This document shows positions 1 to 6,912 of a DNA stretch of 13,496 nucleotides, piece after piece. Each line of letters begins with the position of its first letter. The first letter of the stretch is position 1. This DNA comes from Lysobacter sp. (GTDB lineage: Bacteria; Pseudomonadota; Gammaproteobacteria; Xanthomonadales; Xanthomonadaceae): positions 1 through 13,496 of the forward strand of contig JASLDW010000101.1 of assembly GCA_030151365.1 (NCBI GenBank). The letters are read 5' to 3'. A program made the position numbers and the translations under genes. The notes under the pieces were generated by a model that made no database searches, was not told the DNA's origin, and worked only from the letters and a program-made list of their open reading frames with translations.

Positions 1-1
1 G

Positions 2-646
2 AAGCAGGTCAGCTCGAACCCGTGGGAAACCTTCGCGGCGATCCACAAGAAGGGCGACAAGGTGTCCGGCCAGATCAAGTCGATCACCGACTTCGGCGTG
101 TTCATCGGCCTGGACGGCGGCATCGACGGCCTGATCCACCTGTCCGACATCAGCTGGAACTCCACCGGCGAAGACCTGGCCCGCAACTTCAAGAAGGGCG
201 ACAACCTGGAAGCCGTCGTGCTGGCGGTCGATCCGGAGCGTGAGCGCATTTCGCTGGGCATCAAGCAGATGGAACAGGACCCGATGGGCACCTACGTCGC
301 TTCCAACAGCCGCGGTTCCATCGTCAAGGGCACCGTCAAGGAAGTCGACGCCAAGGGCGCCGTCATCGAGCTGGCCGACGGCGTGGAAGGCTACCTGGCC
401 GCCCGCGACATCGCCGCCGAGCGCGTCGACGACGCCAGCCAGAAGCTCAAGGTCGGCGACGAAATCGAAGCCAAGATCATCGGCAACGATCGCAAGAGCC
501 GCGTGATGCAGCTGTCGATCAAGGCCAAGGATCAGGACGAGATGCACGAGACCCTGGCCGAGTACAACAAGCAGTCCAACGATGCTTCGAGCGGCACCAC
601 CCAGCTGGGCGCGCTGCTGCGCGAGCAGCTCGGTCGTTCCGAGTAA
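2..646 (+). CDS. rpsA: 30S ribosomal protein S1, C-terminal part (5' end outside window)
   Basis: This is the last 214 codons of ribosomal protein S1, which brings mRNA to the 30S subunit through repeated OB-fold S1 domains. Two such domains are visible. The first covers about residues 17-89 of the fragment (KGDKVSGQIKSITDFGVFIG, then GLIHLSDISW). The second covers about 101-175 (GSIVKGTVKEVDAKGAVIEL, then GVEGYLAARD). They match domains 5 and 6 of the six-domain E. coli protein, followed by a polar tail of about 40 residues. The frame is open at the left edge, so the start lies outside the window. The stop is TAA at 644-646. Placement immediately before ihfB is the conserved gammaproteobacterial rpsA-ihfB order. 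Identification is firm. Confidence 0.97.
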   Translation, partial: KQVSSNPWETFAAIHKKGDKVSGQIKSITDFGVFIGLDGGIDGLIHLSDISWNSTGEDLARNFKKGDNLEAVVLAVDPERERISLGIKQMEQDPMGTYVASNSRGSIVKGTVKEVDAKGAVIELADGVEGYLAARDIAAERVDDASQKLKVGDEIEAKIIGNDRKSRVMQLSIKAKDQDEMHETLAEYNKQSNDASSGTTQLGALLREQLGRSE

Positions 647-662
647 TCTGCAGTTGCAACGA

Positions 663-688
663 TGCGGGCCGGCACAAGCCGGCCCGCA
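663..688 (+). terminator. GC-rich hairpin after rpsA, terminator-like but without a U tract
   Basis: A perfect 10-bp inverted repeat (TGCGGGCCGG at 663-672, CCGGCCCGCA at 679-688) encloses the six-base loop CACAAG, starting 17 bases after the rpsA stop. It could end or attenuate rpsA transcription, or protect the rpsA 3' end. No run of T follows (the next bases are GCCGTGATGG), so it is not a classical intrinsic terminator. Some read-through into ihfB is plausible. Confidence 0.45.
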
Positions 689-760
689 GCCGTGATGGTG
701 GTGTCGTGGTGGTGGGGACCACCATCTGGATCGCAACGGATCGTGTGAATTGGAATGGGG

Positions 761-1063
761 ATGACCAAGTCCGAACTGATCGAAATCCTGGCCGGCCAGC
801 AGCCTCATCTGAAAGAGGATGACGTCGAGTTGGCGGTGCGCCTGATGCTCGACATGATGGCCGCCTCGCTGGCGACCCACGAGCGGATCGAAATCCGCGG
901 TTTCGGCAGTTTTTCCGTGCATTACCGTCCTCCGCGGACCGGGCGCAATCCGCGCACCGGCGAAGCGGTGGAATTGCCGGCACGCCATGTGCCGCATTTC
1001 CGTCCCGGCAAGGAACTGCGCGAGCGCGTGAGTTCGGTGGAACCGAAGCCGGAAGAAGATTGA
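761..1063 (+). CDS. ihfB: Integration host factor subunit beta
   Basis: Encodes the beta subunit of IHF, a nucleoid protein that pairs with the alpha subunit (IhfA) and bends DNA sharply at specific sites, affecting transcription, replication and recombination. The 100-residue product opens with MTKSELIEIL, as in E. coli IhfB. It carries the HU/IHF signature around residues 47-68 (GFGSFSVHYRPPRTGRNP), including the DNA-intercalating proline at P64 of the RNP tip. It ends in an acidic tail (EPKPEED) that E. coli IhfB lacks. An in-frame ATG lies at 755, but its only purine-rich sequence (GGA, 752-754) touches it directly. For the ATG at 761 the same GGA sits 6 bases upstream and the protein begins as in the family, so 761 is preferred. 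It lies 114 bp after rpsA. Confidence 0.95.
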   Translation: MTKSELIEILAGQQPHLKEDDVELAVRLMLDMMAASLATHERIEIRGFGSFSVHYRPPRTGRNPRTGEAVELPARHVPHFRPGKELRERVSSVEPKPEED

Positions 1064-1078
1064 CGCGGCCACAAGGCA

Positions 1079-1106
1079 GTGACGAGTGCGGGGCATGGGT
1101 TAGAGT
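1079..1106 (+). promoter_or_regulatory. Possible promoter for the lapB-led operon
   Basis: In the gap after ihfB, GTGACG (1079-1084, 4 of 6 matches to TTGACA) and TAGAGT (1101-1106, 4 of 6 to TATAAT) are separated by 16 bp. A start near 1113 would leave a leader of about 20 bases ahead of lapB. This is a motif match only. Read-through from ihfB is equally possible. Confidence 0.28.
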
Positions 1107-1133
1107 GACCCGTCCCGATCAGGTGGCATGAAC

Positions 1134-2318
1134 ATGTTTGAATTCCTTGATCAGTGGCTGTGGGTCGCGATCTTCGTGCCCGTGGCGGCCGTGGTCGGCT
1201 GGATCCTCGGCCGTCGTGGCGGCGCGCGCCTGCACGACAGCCAGGTCAGTCGCCTCTCGACGACGTATTTCCGCGGCTTGAACTACCTGTTGACCGAGCA
1301 GCCGGACAAGGCGATCGAGTTGTTCCTGCACGTCGCCGAACTCGACAAGGACACCTTCGAGACGCAGGTGGCGATCGGCCATCTGTTCCGTCGTCGCGGC
1401 GAAGTGGACCGCGCGATTCGCATGCACCAGGGCCTGGTCGAACGCCGCGACCTCAGCGACCAGCAACGCGTACAGGCCCTGCTCGCGTTGGGCGAGGACT
1501 ACATGCGGTCGGGACTGCTCGACCGCGCCGAAACCGTGTTCACCGAATTGGCCGCGCTCGACCAGCGCGCACCGCTGGCGCTCAAGCACCTGATCGGCAT
1601 CTACCAGTCGGAACGCGATTGGGGCAAGGCGATCGAGAATGCGCAACGCTACGAAACCGTCACCGGCGAACCGATGGGCAAGCTGATCGCGCAGTTCGAA
1701 TGCGAGCTCGCCGAACGCCATCGCGCGGCGGGCGATGCCAGCGGGGCCCTGCAGGCGGTGACGCGCGCTTACGAGGCCGATCCCACCTGCTGCCGTGCCG
1801 GCATGATCGAAGGCCGCATCGCCCACGAGCGTGGCGACGACGGGGCCGCGATCCGCGCCTGGGAGCGCGCCGCGCGCCACGATTCCGATTTCCTCCCGGA
1901 AATCCTGCCGAACCTGCTCGAGTCCTACGAACGCGTCGGCGATGTCCCGGGCGCGCGCGGATTCCTCAGCGAGATGAGCGAGCATTATCGCGGCGTGGCG
2001 CCGGTGCTGGCGTTGACGCGACTGGTCGAACGCCAGGACGGCATCGGCGCGGCGCGCGAATACCTCGCGCAGCAATTGCGCGATCGCCCGTCGGTGCGCG
2101 GCGAGGCGGCGTTGATCGACCTCACCTTGAACGATGCTTCCGCCGACAACGAGGCGACGCTGCACAACCTGCGCCAGATCACCGACCAGCTGCTGGTGCG
2201 CAATCCCAGCTATCGCTGCAATCGCTGCGGATTCGGCGCGCGTTCGCACCACTGGCAATGCCCGAGCTGCAAGGAGTGGGCGACAGTGAAACCGTTGCTC
2301 AACTACGCCGTGGTCTAG
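1134..2318 (+). CDS. lapB: Lipopolysaccharide assembly protein B (LapB/YciM), TPR protein with rubredoxin-like metal site
   Basis: LapB is an inner-membrane-anchored cytoplasmic protein. In E. coli it works with the protease FtsH to degrade LpxC and so limits LPS synthesis. The 394-residue product has one N-terminal membrane segment (about residues 8-26, LWVAIFVPVAAVVGWIL), followed by basic GRRGG. A tandem TPR-type helical region then runs over about residues 40-340. It ends with a rubredoxin-like pair of metal-binding knuckles, C362-x2-C365 and C376-x2-C379 (CNRCGF and CPSCKEW). Length is close to E. coli LapB (389 aa). Start choice: AGGTGG at 1121-1126 lies 7 bases before the ATG at 1134 but only 1 base before the ATG at 1128, so 1134 is favoured. 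No lapA is present in the gap after ihfB. The next gene starts 9 bp after the stop. Confidence 0.94.
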   Translation: MFEFLDQWLWVAIFVPVAAVVGWILGRRGGARLHDSQVSRLSTTYFRGLNYLLTEQPDKAIELFLHVAELDKDTFETQVAIGHLFRRRGEVDRAIRMHQGLVERRDLSDQQRVQALLALGEDYMRSGLLDRAETVFTELAALDQRAPLALKHLIGIYQSERDWGKAIENAQRYETVTGEPMGKLIAQFECELAERHRAAGDASGALQAVTRAYEADPTCCRAGMIEGRIAHERGDDGAAIRAWERAARHDSDFLPEILPNLLESYERVGDVPGARGFLSEMSEHYRGVAPVLALTRLVERQDGIGAAREYLAQQLRDRPSVRGEAALIDLTLNDASADNEATLHNLRQITDQLLVRNPSYRCNRCGFGARSHHWQCPSCKEWATVKPLLNYAVV

Positions 2319-2327
2319 GGCCGGTCG

Positions 2328-3296
2328 ATGTTGCCGCCGTTCGGCTGGCTGCTGTGCCTGATCGCCGCGCTGGCGGGGAGCGCATGGGCGCTGCGCTACG
2401 CGCGACGCGAACAGGTGCTCGACCATCCGGAAGAGCGCAGCAACCACGCCATGCCGACACCGCGCGGCGGCGGTATCGCGATGGTCGCGGTCATGGCCGG
2501 CATGCTGGCATGGGCGGCCTATGCCCACGATTCGCGACGTCTCGTGCTGCTGGCGATGCTGGCCGGGCTGGCACTGGTCGGTGCGGTCGGCTGGCTCGAC
2601 GATCATCGCCCGATCCCGGCGCGCACCCGGCTTGCCGTGCATGTCTTCGCCGCCGTGCTGGTGGCGGTCGCGATGATCGCGTCCGGCTGGCCGGCCTGGA
2701 TCGCGTTACTGGGCTTCGCGGCAATCCCGGTGCTGGTCAATATCTGGAATTTCATGGACGGCATCGACGGCATCGCCGCGACCCAGGCGATGGTCTGGGG
2801 GTTCGCCCTCCTGTTATGGACGCCTGCGGCCCTGGCTGGGGGCATCGGCCTGGCGTTGGCGATGGCCTGTCTCGGCTTCCTGCCGTTCAATTTCCCGCGG
2901 GCGCGGGTGTTCATGGGCGATGTCGGCAGCGGCGCACTCGGATTCCTGATCGCGGGGAGCGGCCTGCTGCTGGTTCGGGAGCAGGGCAGCGCGGCATCGG
3001 GAAGCCTTTGCGTTGTCGCCCCCTTCCTGGTCGACGCCGGACTGACCCTGGCGAAGCGAATCTGGCGCCGGGAGTGCTGGTGGCAGGCCCATTCGCAACA
3101 CGCGTACCAGCGGCTGGCGCGCGCCTGGGGAAGCCACGCGACTGTGACTGCCATCTACCTTGTATTGGCTGCTTCAGGGGCTGTTCTGGGCTGGATGTTA
3201 AAATTTCAGGAAGCCATGGTCACGGTTTCGTTCATAACGCTGTGGTATATCGGACTGGCTGCACTGTGGGGGAGTGCACAGTTCCGGGTTGGTTGA
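2328..3296 (+). CDS. Glycosyltransferase family 4 membrane enzyme (WecA/WbpL-type polyprenyl-phosphate sugar-phosphate transferase)
   Basis: The 322-residue, very hydrophobic protein belongs to the MraY/WecA superfamily, which moves a HexNAc-1-phosphate from a UDP-sugar to undecaprenyl phosphate and so starts a glycan such as O-antigen. Visible motifs, in order, are ERSNHAMPTPRGGG (about 36-49) and the Mg-binding LDD (90-92). Next come NFMDGIDGIAA (141-151) and FNFPRARVFMGDVGSG (187-202). Near the C-terminus is AHSQHAYQRL (254-263), which resembles the WbpL/WbcO branch rather than MraY. About ten membrane segments are expected. The Shine-Dalgarno AGGG (2317-2320) overlaps the lapB stop codon, 7 bases before the ATG, so the two genes look coupled. 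The last ~150 bp are noticeably AT-richer than the rest. The sugar substrate cannot be told from sequence; a FucNAc/QuiNAc-type donor made by the downstream WbpM-like enzyme is an inference. Confidence 0.88.
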   Translation: MLPPFGWLLCLIAALAGSAWALRYARREQVLDHPEERSNHAMPTPRGGGIAMVAVMAGMLAWAAYAHDSRRLVLLAMLAGLALVGAVGWLDDHRPIPARTRLAVHVFAAVLVAVAMIASGWPAWIALLGFAAIPVLVNIWNFMDGIDGIAATQAMVWGFALLLWTPAALAGGIGLALAMACLGFLPFNFPRARVFMGDVGSGALGFLIAGSGLLLVREQGSAASGSLCVVAPFLVDAGLTLAKRIWRRECWWQAHSQHAYQRLARAWGSHATVTAIYLVLAASGAVLGWMLKFQEAMVTVSFITLWYIGLAALWGSAQFRVG

Positions 3297-3314
3297 ACTT
3301 CATGGGAGAGGGTC

Positions 3315-5231
3315 TTGGCGTCGCTGCGTGATCGGCTGAATGCATGGTTGCCGAGGGGATTGATCGTTACCCACGATCTCGCGATCGTCTGGCTGACCTG
3401 GATGGGGCTGCACTGGATCCGCTACGGGATCCCATCCGCCGGACCGCTGCCGCCGCAGGCCGATTTCTGGTCGGGCGAAACCGCCATCGTCCTGCTCGCC
3501 CAGGGTCTGGTGTTCTGGCGGGTCGGCCTCTACCGCGGCCTGTGGCGCTTCGCCAGCACCCCGGATCTCTGGAACATCCTCAAGGCTGCGGTGGCCGGGA
3601 TCGTGGTCATCACCCTTGCACTGTTCGTCTACAACCGCCTCGGCGGCGTGCCGCGCAGCGTGCTGCTGCTGTATCCCTTCGTGCTGGCCGGCCTGCTCGG
3701 GGCACCGCGCCTGCTCTACCGGGCATGGAAGGATTCCAGCGAACAGCGCCAGCTTTCGGCGACGGCGACCCGCGTGCTCATCCTTGGCGCCGGTCGCGCC
3801 GGCGAACAGCTGGTGCGCGACCTGCGCCGGACCAGCGCCTATCATCCGGTCGGCTTCCTCGACGATTCGCCGCAGTTGCGTGGCGGCAAGCTGCACGGCA
3901 TCCCCGTGCTGGGCACCATCAACCAGGCCGCGGACATCGCCCGCAAGACCGCCGCGCGGTTGCTCATCATCGCCATGCCTTCGCTGGATGCGACGTCGAT
4001 GCAGCGGATCATCACCACCTGCGAGCGCAGCGGCCTGCCGTTCCGCATGGTGCCGCGCCTCAAGGACGTGCTGGAAGGCCGCGCGATGCCGGGCCAGCTG
4101 AAGGAAGTGGACATCGACGATCTGCTCGGCCGCGAACCGGTGGTGTCCGACTGGCGCGCGATCCGCGAATGGCTGGGCGGACGTTCGGTGCTGGTGACCG
4201 GCGCCGGCGGATCGATCGGCTCGGAGCTCTGCCGCCAGTGCGCGCGCCAGGGGGCAAGGCGGATCACGCTGCTGGAGTTCGACGAGCTGTCGCTGATGCG
4301 CATCCATGCCGAATTGCAGCGCGACTTCGCCTCGATCGAACTCATCCCGATCCTCGGCGATTGCGGCGATGCCGCGGTGGCGTGCCGTGCGCTCGCCTTG
4401 TCGGAGGCCGATGCCGTCTTCCACGCCGCGGCCTACAAGCAGGTGCCGGTGCTGGAATCGCAGTTGCGCGAGGCCATCCGCAACAACGCACTGGCATCGC
4501 AGACCATGGCGGCGGCCAGCGCCGAGGCCGGCGTCAGCACCTTCATCCTGATTTCCACCGACAAGGCGGTCGATCCGGTCAACGTGCTCGGCGCGAGCAA
4601 GCGCCTCGCCGAGATGCTGTGCCAGGCCTATGCCGCGGATTCGCGCACGCACTACGTCACCGTGCGCTTCGGCAACGTGCTGGATTCCGCCGGCAGCGTG
4701 GTGCCGCTGTTCCGCGACCAGATCAACAGCGGAGGCCCGGTCACCGTCACCGATCCCCAGGTCACGCGCTACTTCATGACCATCCCGGAAGCCTGCCTGC
4801 TCATCCTGCAGGCGGCGGCGATCGGTTCGCACGAGGCCGTCTACACCCTCGACATGGGCAGCCCGGTGGCGATCCGCCAACTCGCCGAGCAGATGATCCG
4901 CCTCGCCGGCAAGCAACCGGGCCGCGACATCGCCATCATCTATACCGGCCTGCGCCCGGGCGAGAAATTACACGAAACGCTGTTCCATTCCGAGGAGCAG
5001 TACCGTCGCACCGCGCATCCGAAGATCCTGCAGGGCATCGCCAGGCCGGTGGATGCGGCGATGCTGGAAGAGCGCAGCCGCGCCATCCGCAAGGCCAGCG
5101 ACGAGTACGATCTCGATGCCCTGATCGAGTTGCTGCGCGACACCGTGCCCGAGTTCGAACCCGAAGCCGCCGATGGTGACGCCGACAACGCGGTCGTGGT
5201 GAAATTCCCTTCTCGCGCCAGTCGCCGCTGA
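3315..5231 (+). CDS. Membrane-anchored nucleotide-sugar 4,6-dehydratase/epimerase, WbpM/CapD family
   Basis: The 638-residue product matches the large membrane-bound branch of the SDR-type UDP-GlcNAc dehydratases (WbpM, PglF, CapD), which make precursors of amino sugars for O-antigen or capsule. It has about four N-terminal membrane segments within residues 14-135. A CoA-binding-like Rossmann fold follows (ILGAGRAGEQL, 156-166), then the catalytic SDR domain with VTGAGGSIGSEL (294-305). Other landmarks are AAAYKQVPVLE (371-381), STDKAVDPVNVLGASKR (414-430) and GLRPGEKLHETLF (545-557). The catalytic position held by Met in WbpM/PglF, or Tyr in ordinary SDRs, is Leu425; D416, K417 and K429 are kept. 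The start is TTG at 3315: an in-frame TGA lies at 3294-3296, no ATG or GTG lies between, GGAG (3305-3308) is 6 bases upstream, and the next in-frame ATG would remove the first membrane segment. It lies 18 bp after the preceding gene and 13 bp before galU. Confidence 0.92.
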   Translation: MASLRDRLNAWLPRGLIVTHDLAIVWLTWMGLHWIRYGIPSAGPLPPQADFWSGETAIVLLAQGLVFWRVGLYRGLWRFASTPDLWNILKAAVAGIVVITLALFVYNRLGGVPRSVLLLYPFVLAGLLGAPRLLYRAWKDSSEQRQLSATATRVLILGAGRAGEQLVRDLRRTSAYHPVGFLDDSPQLRGGKLHGIPVLGTINQAADIARKTAARLLIIAMPSLDATSMQRIITTCERSGLPFRMVPRLKDVLEGRAMPGQLKEVDIDDLLGREPVVSDWRAIREWLGGRSVLVTGAGGSIGSELCRQCARQGARRITLLEFDELSLMRIHAELQRDFASIELIPILGDCGDAAVACRALALSEADAVFHAAAYKQVPVLESQLREAIRNNALASQTMAAASAEAGVSTFILISTDKAVDPVNVLGASKRLAEMLCQAYAADSRTHYVTVRFGNVLDSAGSVVPLFRDQINSGGPVTVTDPQVTRYFMTIPEACLLILQAAAIGSHEAVYTLDMGSPVAIRQLAEQMIRLAGKQPGRDIAIIYTGLRPGEKLHETLFHSEEQYRRTAHPKILQGIARPVDAAMLEERSRAIRKASDEYDLDALIELLRDTVPEFEPEAADGDADNAVVVKFPSRASRR

Positions 5232-5244
5232 TTCCAGAGATTTC

Positions 5245-6135
5245 ATGCGCATCCGTACCGCCGTTTTCCCGGTCGCCGGCCTCGGTACCCGCTTCCTGCC
5301 CGCGACCAAGACCGTGCCCAAGGAAATGTTGCCGATCGTCGACCGGCCGCTGATCCAGTACGCGGTGGACGAGGCGATCGAAGCCGGCTGCGACACGCTC
5401 GTCTTCATCACCAATCGCTACAAGCACGCGGTCGCCGATTATTTCGACAAGGCCTACGAGCTCGAGCAGAAGCTCGAGAAAAGCGGCAAGCAGGAACAGC
5501 TCGAGCTGATCCGCAACGTGCTGCCGTCGCATGTGCGCGCGGTCTTCGTGACCCAGGCCGAAGCCCTGGGCCTGGGGCATGCGGTACTGTGCGCGAAGCC
5601 GGTGGTCGGCGACGCGCCTTTCGCGGTGCTGTTGCCGGACGACCTGATCTGGAGTCGTGGCCCGGGCGCGCTGAAACAGATGGCGGACCATGCCGAGGCA
5701 ACGAATGCGAGCGTGATCGCGGTGCAGGACGTCGCGCGTGCGCAGACCGGAAGCTACGGCATCGTCGACGCGCCGAGTTTTTCGGGCCGCGCGGGACGCA
5801 TCGAGGCCATCGTCGAGAAACCGAAGCCCGCCGACGCGCCGAGCACGCTGGCCGTGGTCGGGCGCTATATCCTCGATCCGGGCATCTTCGGATTGCTTGA
5901 AACCACGCAGACCGGTGCCGGCGGCGAAATCCAGTTGACCGACGCGATCGCAGGCCTGCTCAAGGAAAAGCCGGTCGATGCCTATCGCTTCCAGGGCACG
6001 CGTTTCGATTGCGGCACGCACCTCGGCCTGATCGAGGCGACCGTGCGATACGCGCTCGACCACGAGATCCTGAGTGCGCCGGCGGCGCAGATGATGCAGT
6101 CGGCGCTGGGCGAGATGGGCGTGACCGAAACCTGA
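5245..6135 (+). CDS. galU: UTP--glucose-1-phosphate uridylyltransferase
   Basis: GalU makes UDP-glucose from UTP and glucose-1-phosphate in the cytoplasm, feeding LPS core, exopolysaccharide and other glucosylation. The 296-residue protein carries the nucleotidyltransferase signature AGLGTRFLPATKTVPKEMLP at residues 11-30. It also has VTQAEALGLGHAVLCAKPVV (about 102-121), the LPDD metal/nucleotide motif (130-133), IVEKPK (about 190-195) and GGEIQLTDAI. This length is normal for the family (about 300 aa). A weak Shine-Dalgarno (GAGA, 5237-5240) precedes the ATG. It sits 13 bp after the WbpM-like gene, consistent with one polysaccharide-precursor operon. Confidence 0.96.
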   Translation: MRIRTAVFPVAGLGTRFLPATKTVPKEMLPIVDRPLIQYAVDEAIEAGCDTLVFITNRYKHAVADYFDKAYELEQKLEKSGKQEQLELIRNVLPSHVRAVFVTQAEALGLGHAVLCAKPVVGDAPFAVLLPDDLIWSRGPGALKQMADHAEATNASVIAVQDVARAQTGSYGIVDAPSFSGRAGRIEAIVEKPKPADAPSTLAVVGRYILDPGIFGLLETTQTGAGGEIQLTDAIAGLLKEKPVDAYRFQGTRFDCGTHLGLIEATVRYALDHEILSAPAAQMMQSALGEMGVTET

Positions 6136-6141
6136 GGACTG

Positions 6142-6870
6142 GTGATTCGGTCGATCGCGACTGCCGTTCTTGCATGGTCTCTCGCGCTGGCCGGCGTGCC
6201 TGCGGATGCCGGTGTCCATCGCTTCACGCTTGAGCGCACGGCGCCCGCGCCGGCCGATGCGCCGAAGGCCAGGCCGATCGGCGAACTGGTGGTCAATGGT
6301 TCGTTGCGCATGCCCGCGTATGCGATCACCGTGGTCGACGGCATCGATGGCTGGACCACGGCGCGGCCGGAAACGATGAAGATCGACGGTGCGAAGCTCG
6401 CGGCGGCCCAGGCCGCGCGCCTAGCGGCGTATTCCACGCCGGCCGGCTGGATGCTGGTGCCACGCGGCTGGAAATTGCTGGCCGGCGGAGTCGGCGCCGA
6501 TGGATCGATCGCGATCACCTTCGTGCCGTCATCGGGGCAGGGCCATTTCGATTTCTACGACGCCAGCGCCTGCCGCGGTTGCGCGGAAACGCCGGCCAGC
6601 CTGTTCTTCCCGGAAGCGCGCGCGGATGCCAAGCGCGACGGCTATCCCGCGTACGAGCGCAGCGCCTCGCCGTTGACGCTCACGCGCCTGGGCAAGCACC
6701 GGATGCTGTATCGCACGGTGGTCGATGGCCAGCCGATCGATGGCATTGCCTATTACGACAGCGCCAGCGATTTGCCGTACCGCAGCCATCAAGTCAGCCT
6801 GCCCGCCGCGCAGCGCGATCTGGCCACGCCGATCCTCAACTGGTATCTGCCGGGATCGAAGGACGAGTGA
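6142..6870 (+). CDS. Exported protein of unknown function with a CxxC pair (possibly DUF4850-like)
   Basis: I do not recognise this 242-residue protein with certainty. It starts with a good Sec signal peptide: MIRS, a hydrophobic stretch to about residue 19, and an ADA cleavage site near residue 23. The mature part is therefore probably periplasmic or outer-membrane associated. It has no further membrane segment and no lipobox cysteine. Features include GWMLVPRGW (102-110), a central C144-x2-C147 pair (ACRGC) and IAYYDSASDLPYRS (202-215). The GW-x-LVP-x-GW pattern reminds me of DUF4850 proteins, but this is a recollection, not a search. The start is GTG at 6142. GAGGA (6134-6138) overlaps the galU stop and lies only 3 bases away, and the gap to galU is 6 bp, so translational coupling with galU is likely. 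A role in envelope or polysaccharide biology is inference from position only. Confidence 0.82.
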   Translation: MIRSIATAVLAWSLALAGVPADAGVHRFTLERTAPAPADAPKARPIGELVVNGSLRMPAYAITVVDGIDGWTTARPETMKIDGAKLAAAQAARLAAYSTPAGWMLVPRGWKLLAGGVGADGSIAITFVPSSGQGHFDFYDASACRGCAETPASLFFPEARADAKRDGYPAYERSASPLTLTRLGKHRMLYRTVVDGQPIDGIAYYDSASDLPYRSHQVSLPAAQRDLATPILNWYLPGSKDE

Positions 6871-6912
6871 ACACGCGAAGCACGGTCGGGCTTCCCGTCG
6901 GGATGCGTGGTG

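Noticed and set aside
707..724. Small inverted repeat TGGTGG/CCACCA upstream of ihfB
   Set aside because: It is a 6-bp stem inside a GGTGGT-rich tract, with no T run and no clear relation to a promoter; most likely compositional.
1119..2642. A 507-codon minus-strand open frame antisense to lapB
   Set aside because: It is a shadow of the lapB codon pattern: rich in Ala, Arg, His and Gln, with no recognisable motif and no independent start signal.
1154..3331. A 725-codon plus-strand open frame spanning lapB and the WecA-like gene in another frame
   Set aside because: It is Arg/Pro/Gly-rich with no domain and lies over two genes with clear family motifs. Long alternate frames are expected at this GC content.
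3300..4916. A 538-codon minus-strand open frame antisense to the WbpM-like gene
   Set aside because: It is fully explained by the sense gene, which carries all dehydratase motifs; the antisense product has low-complexity His/Arg/Gln composition.
6871..6912. Possible bidirectional terminator between the exported-protein gene and recQ (GGGCTTCCC with flanking GTCGGG repeats)
   Set aside because: The inverted repeat is only 3-4 bp with no T run on either strand. The direct GTCGGG repeat does not form a stem.
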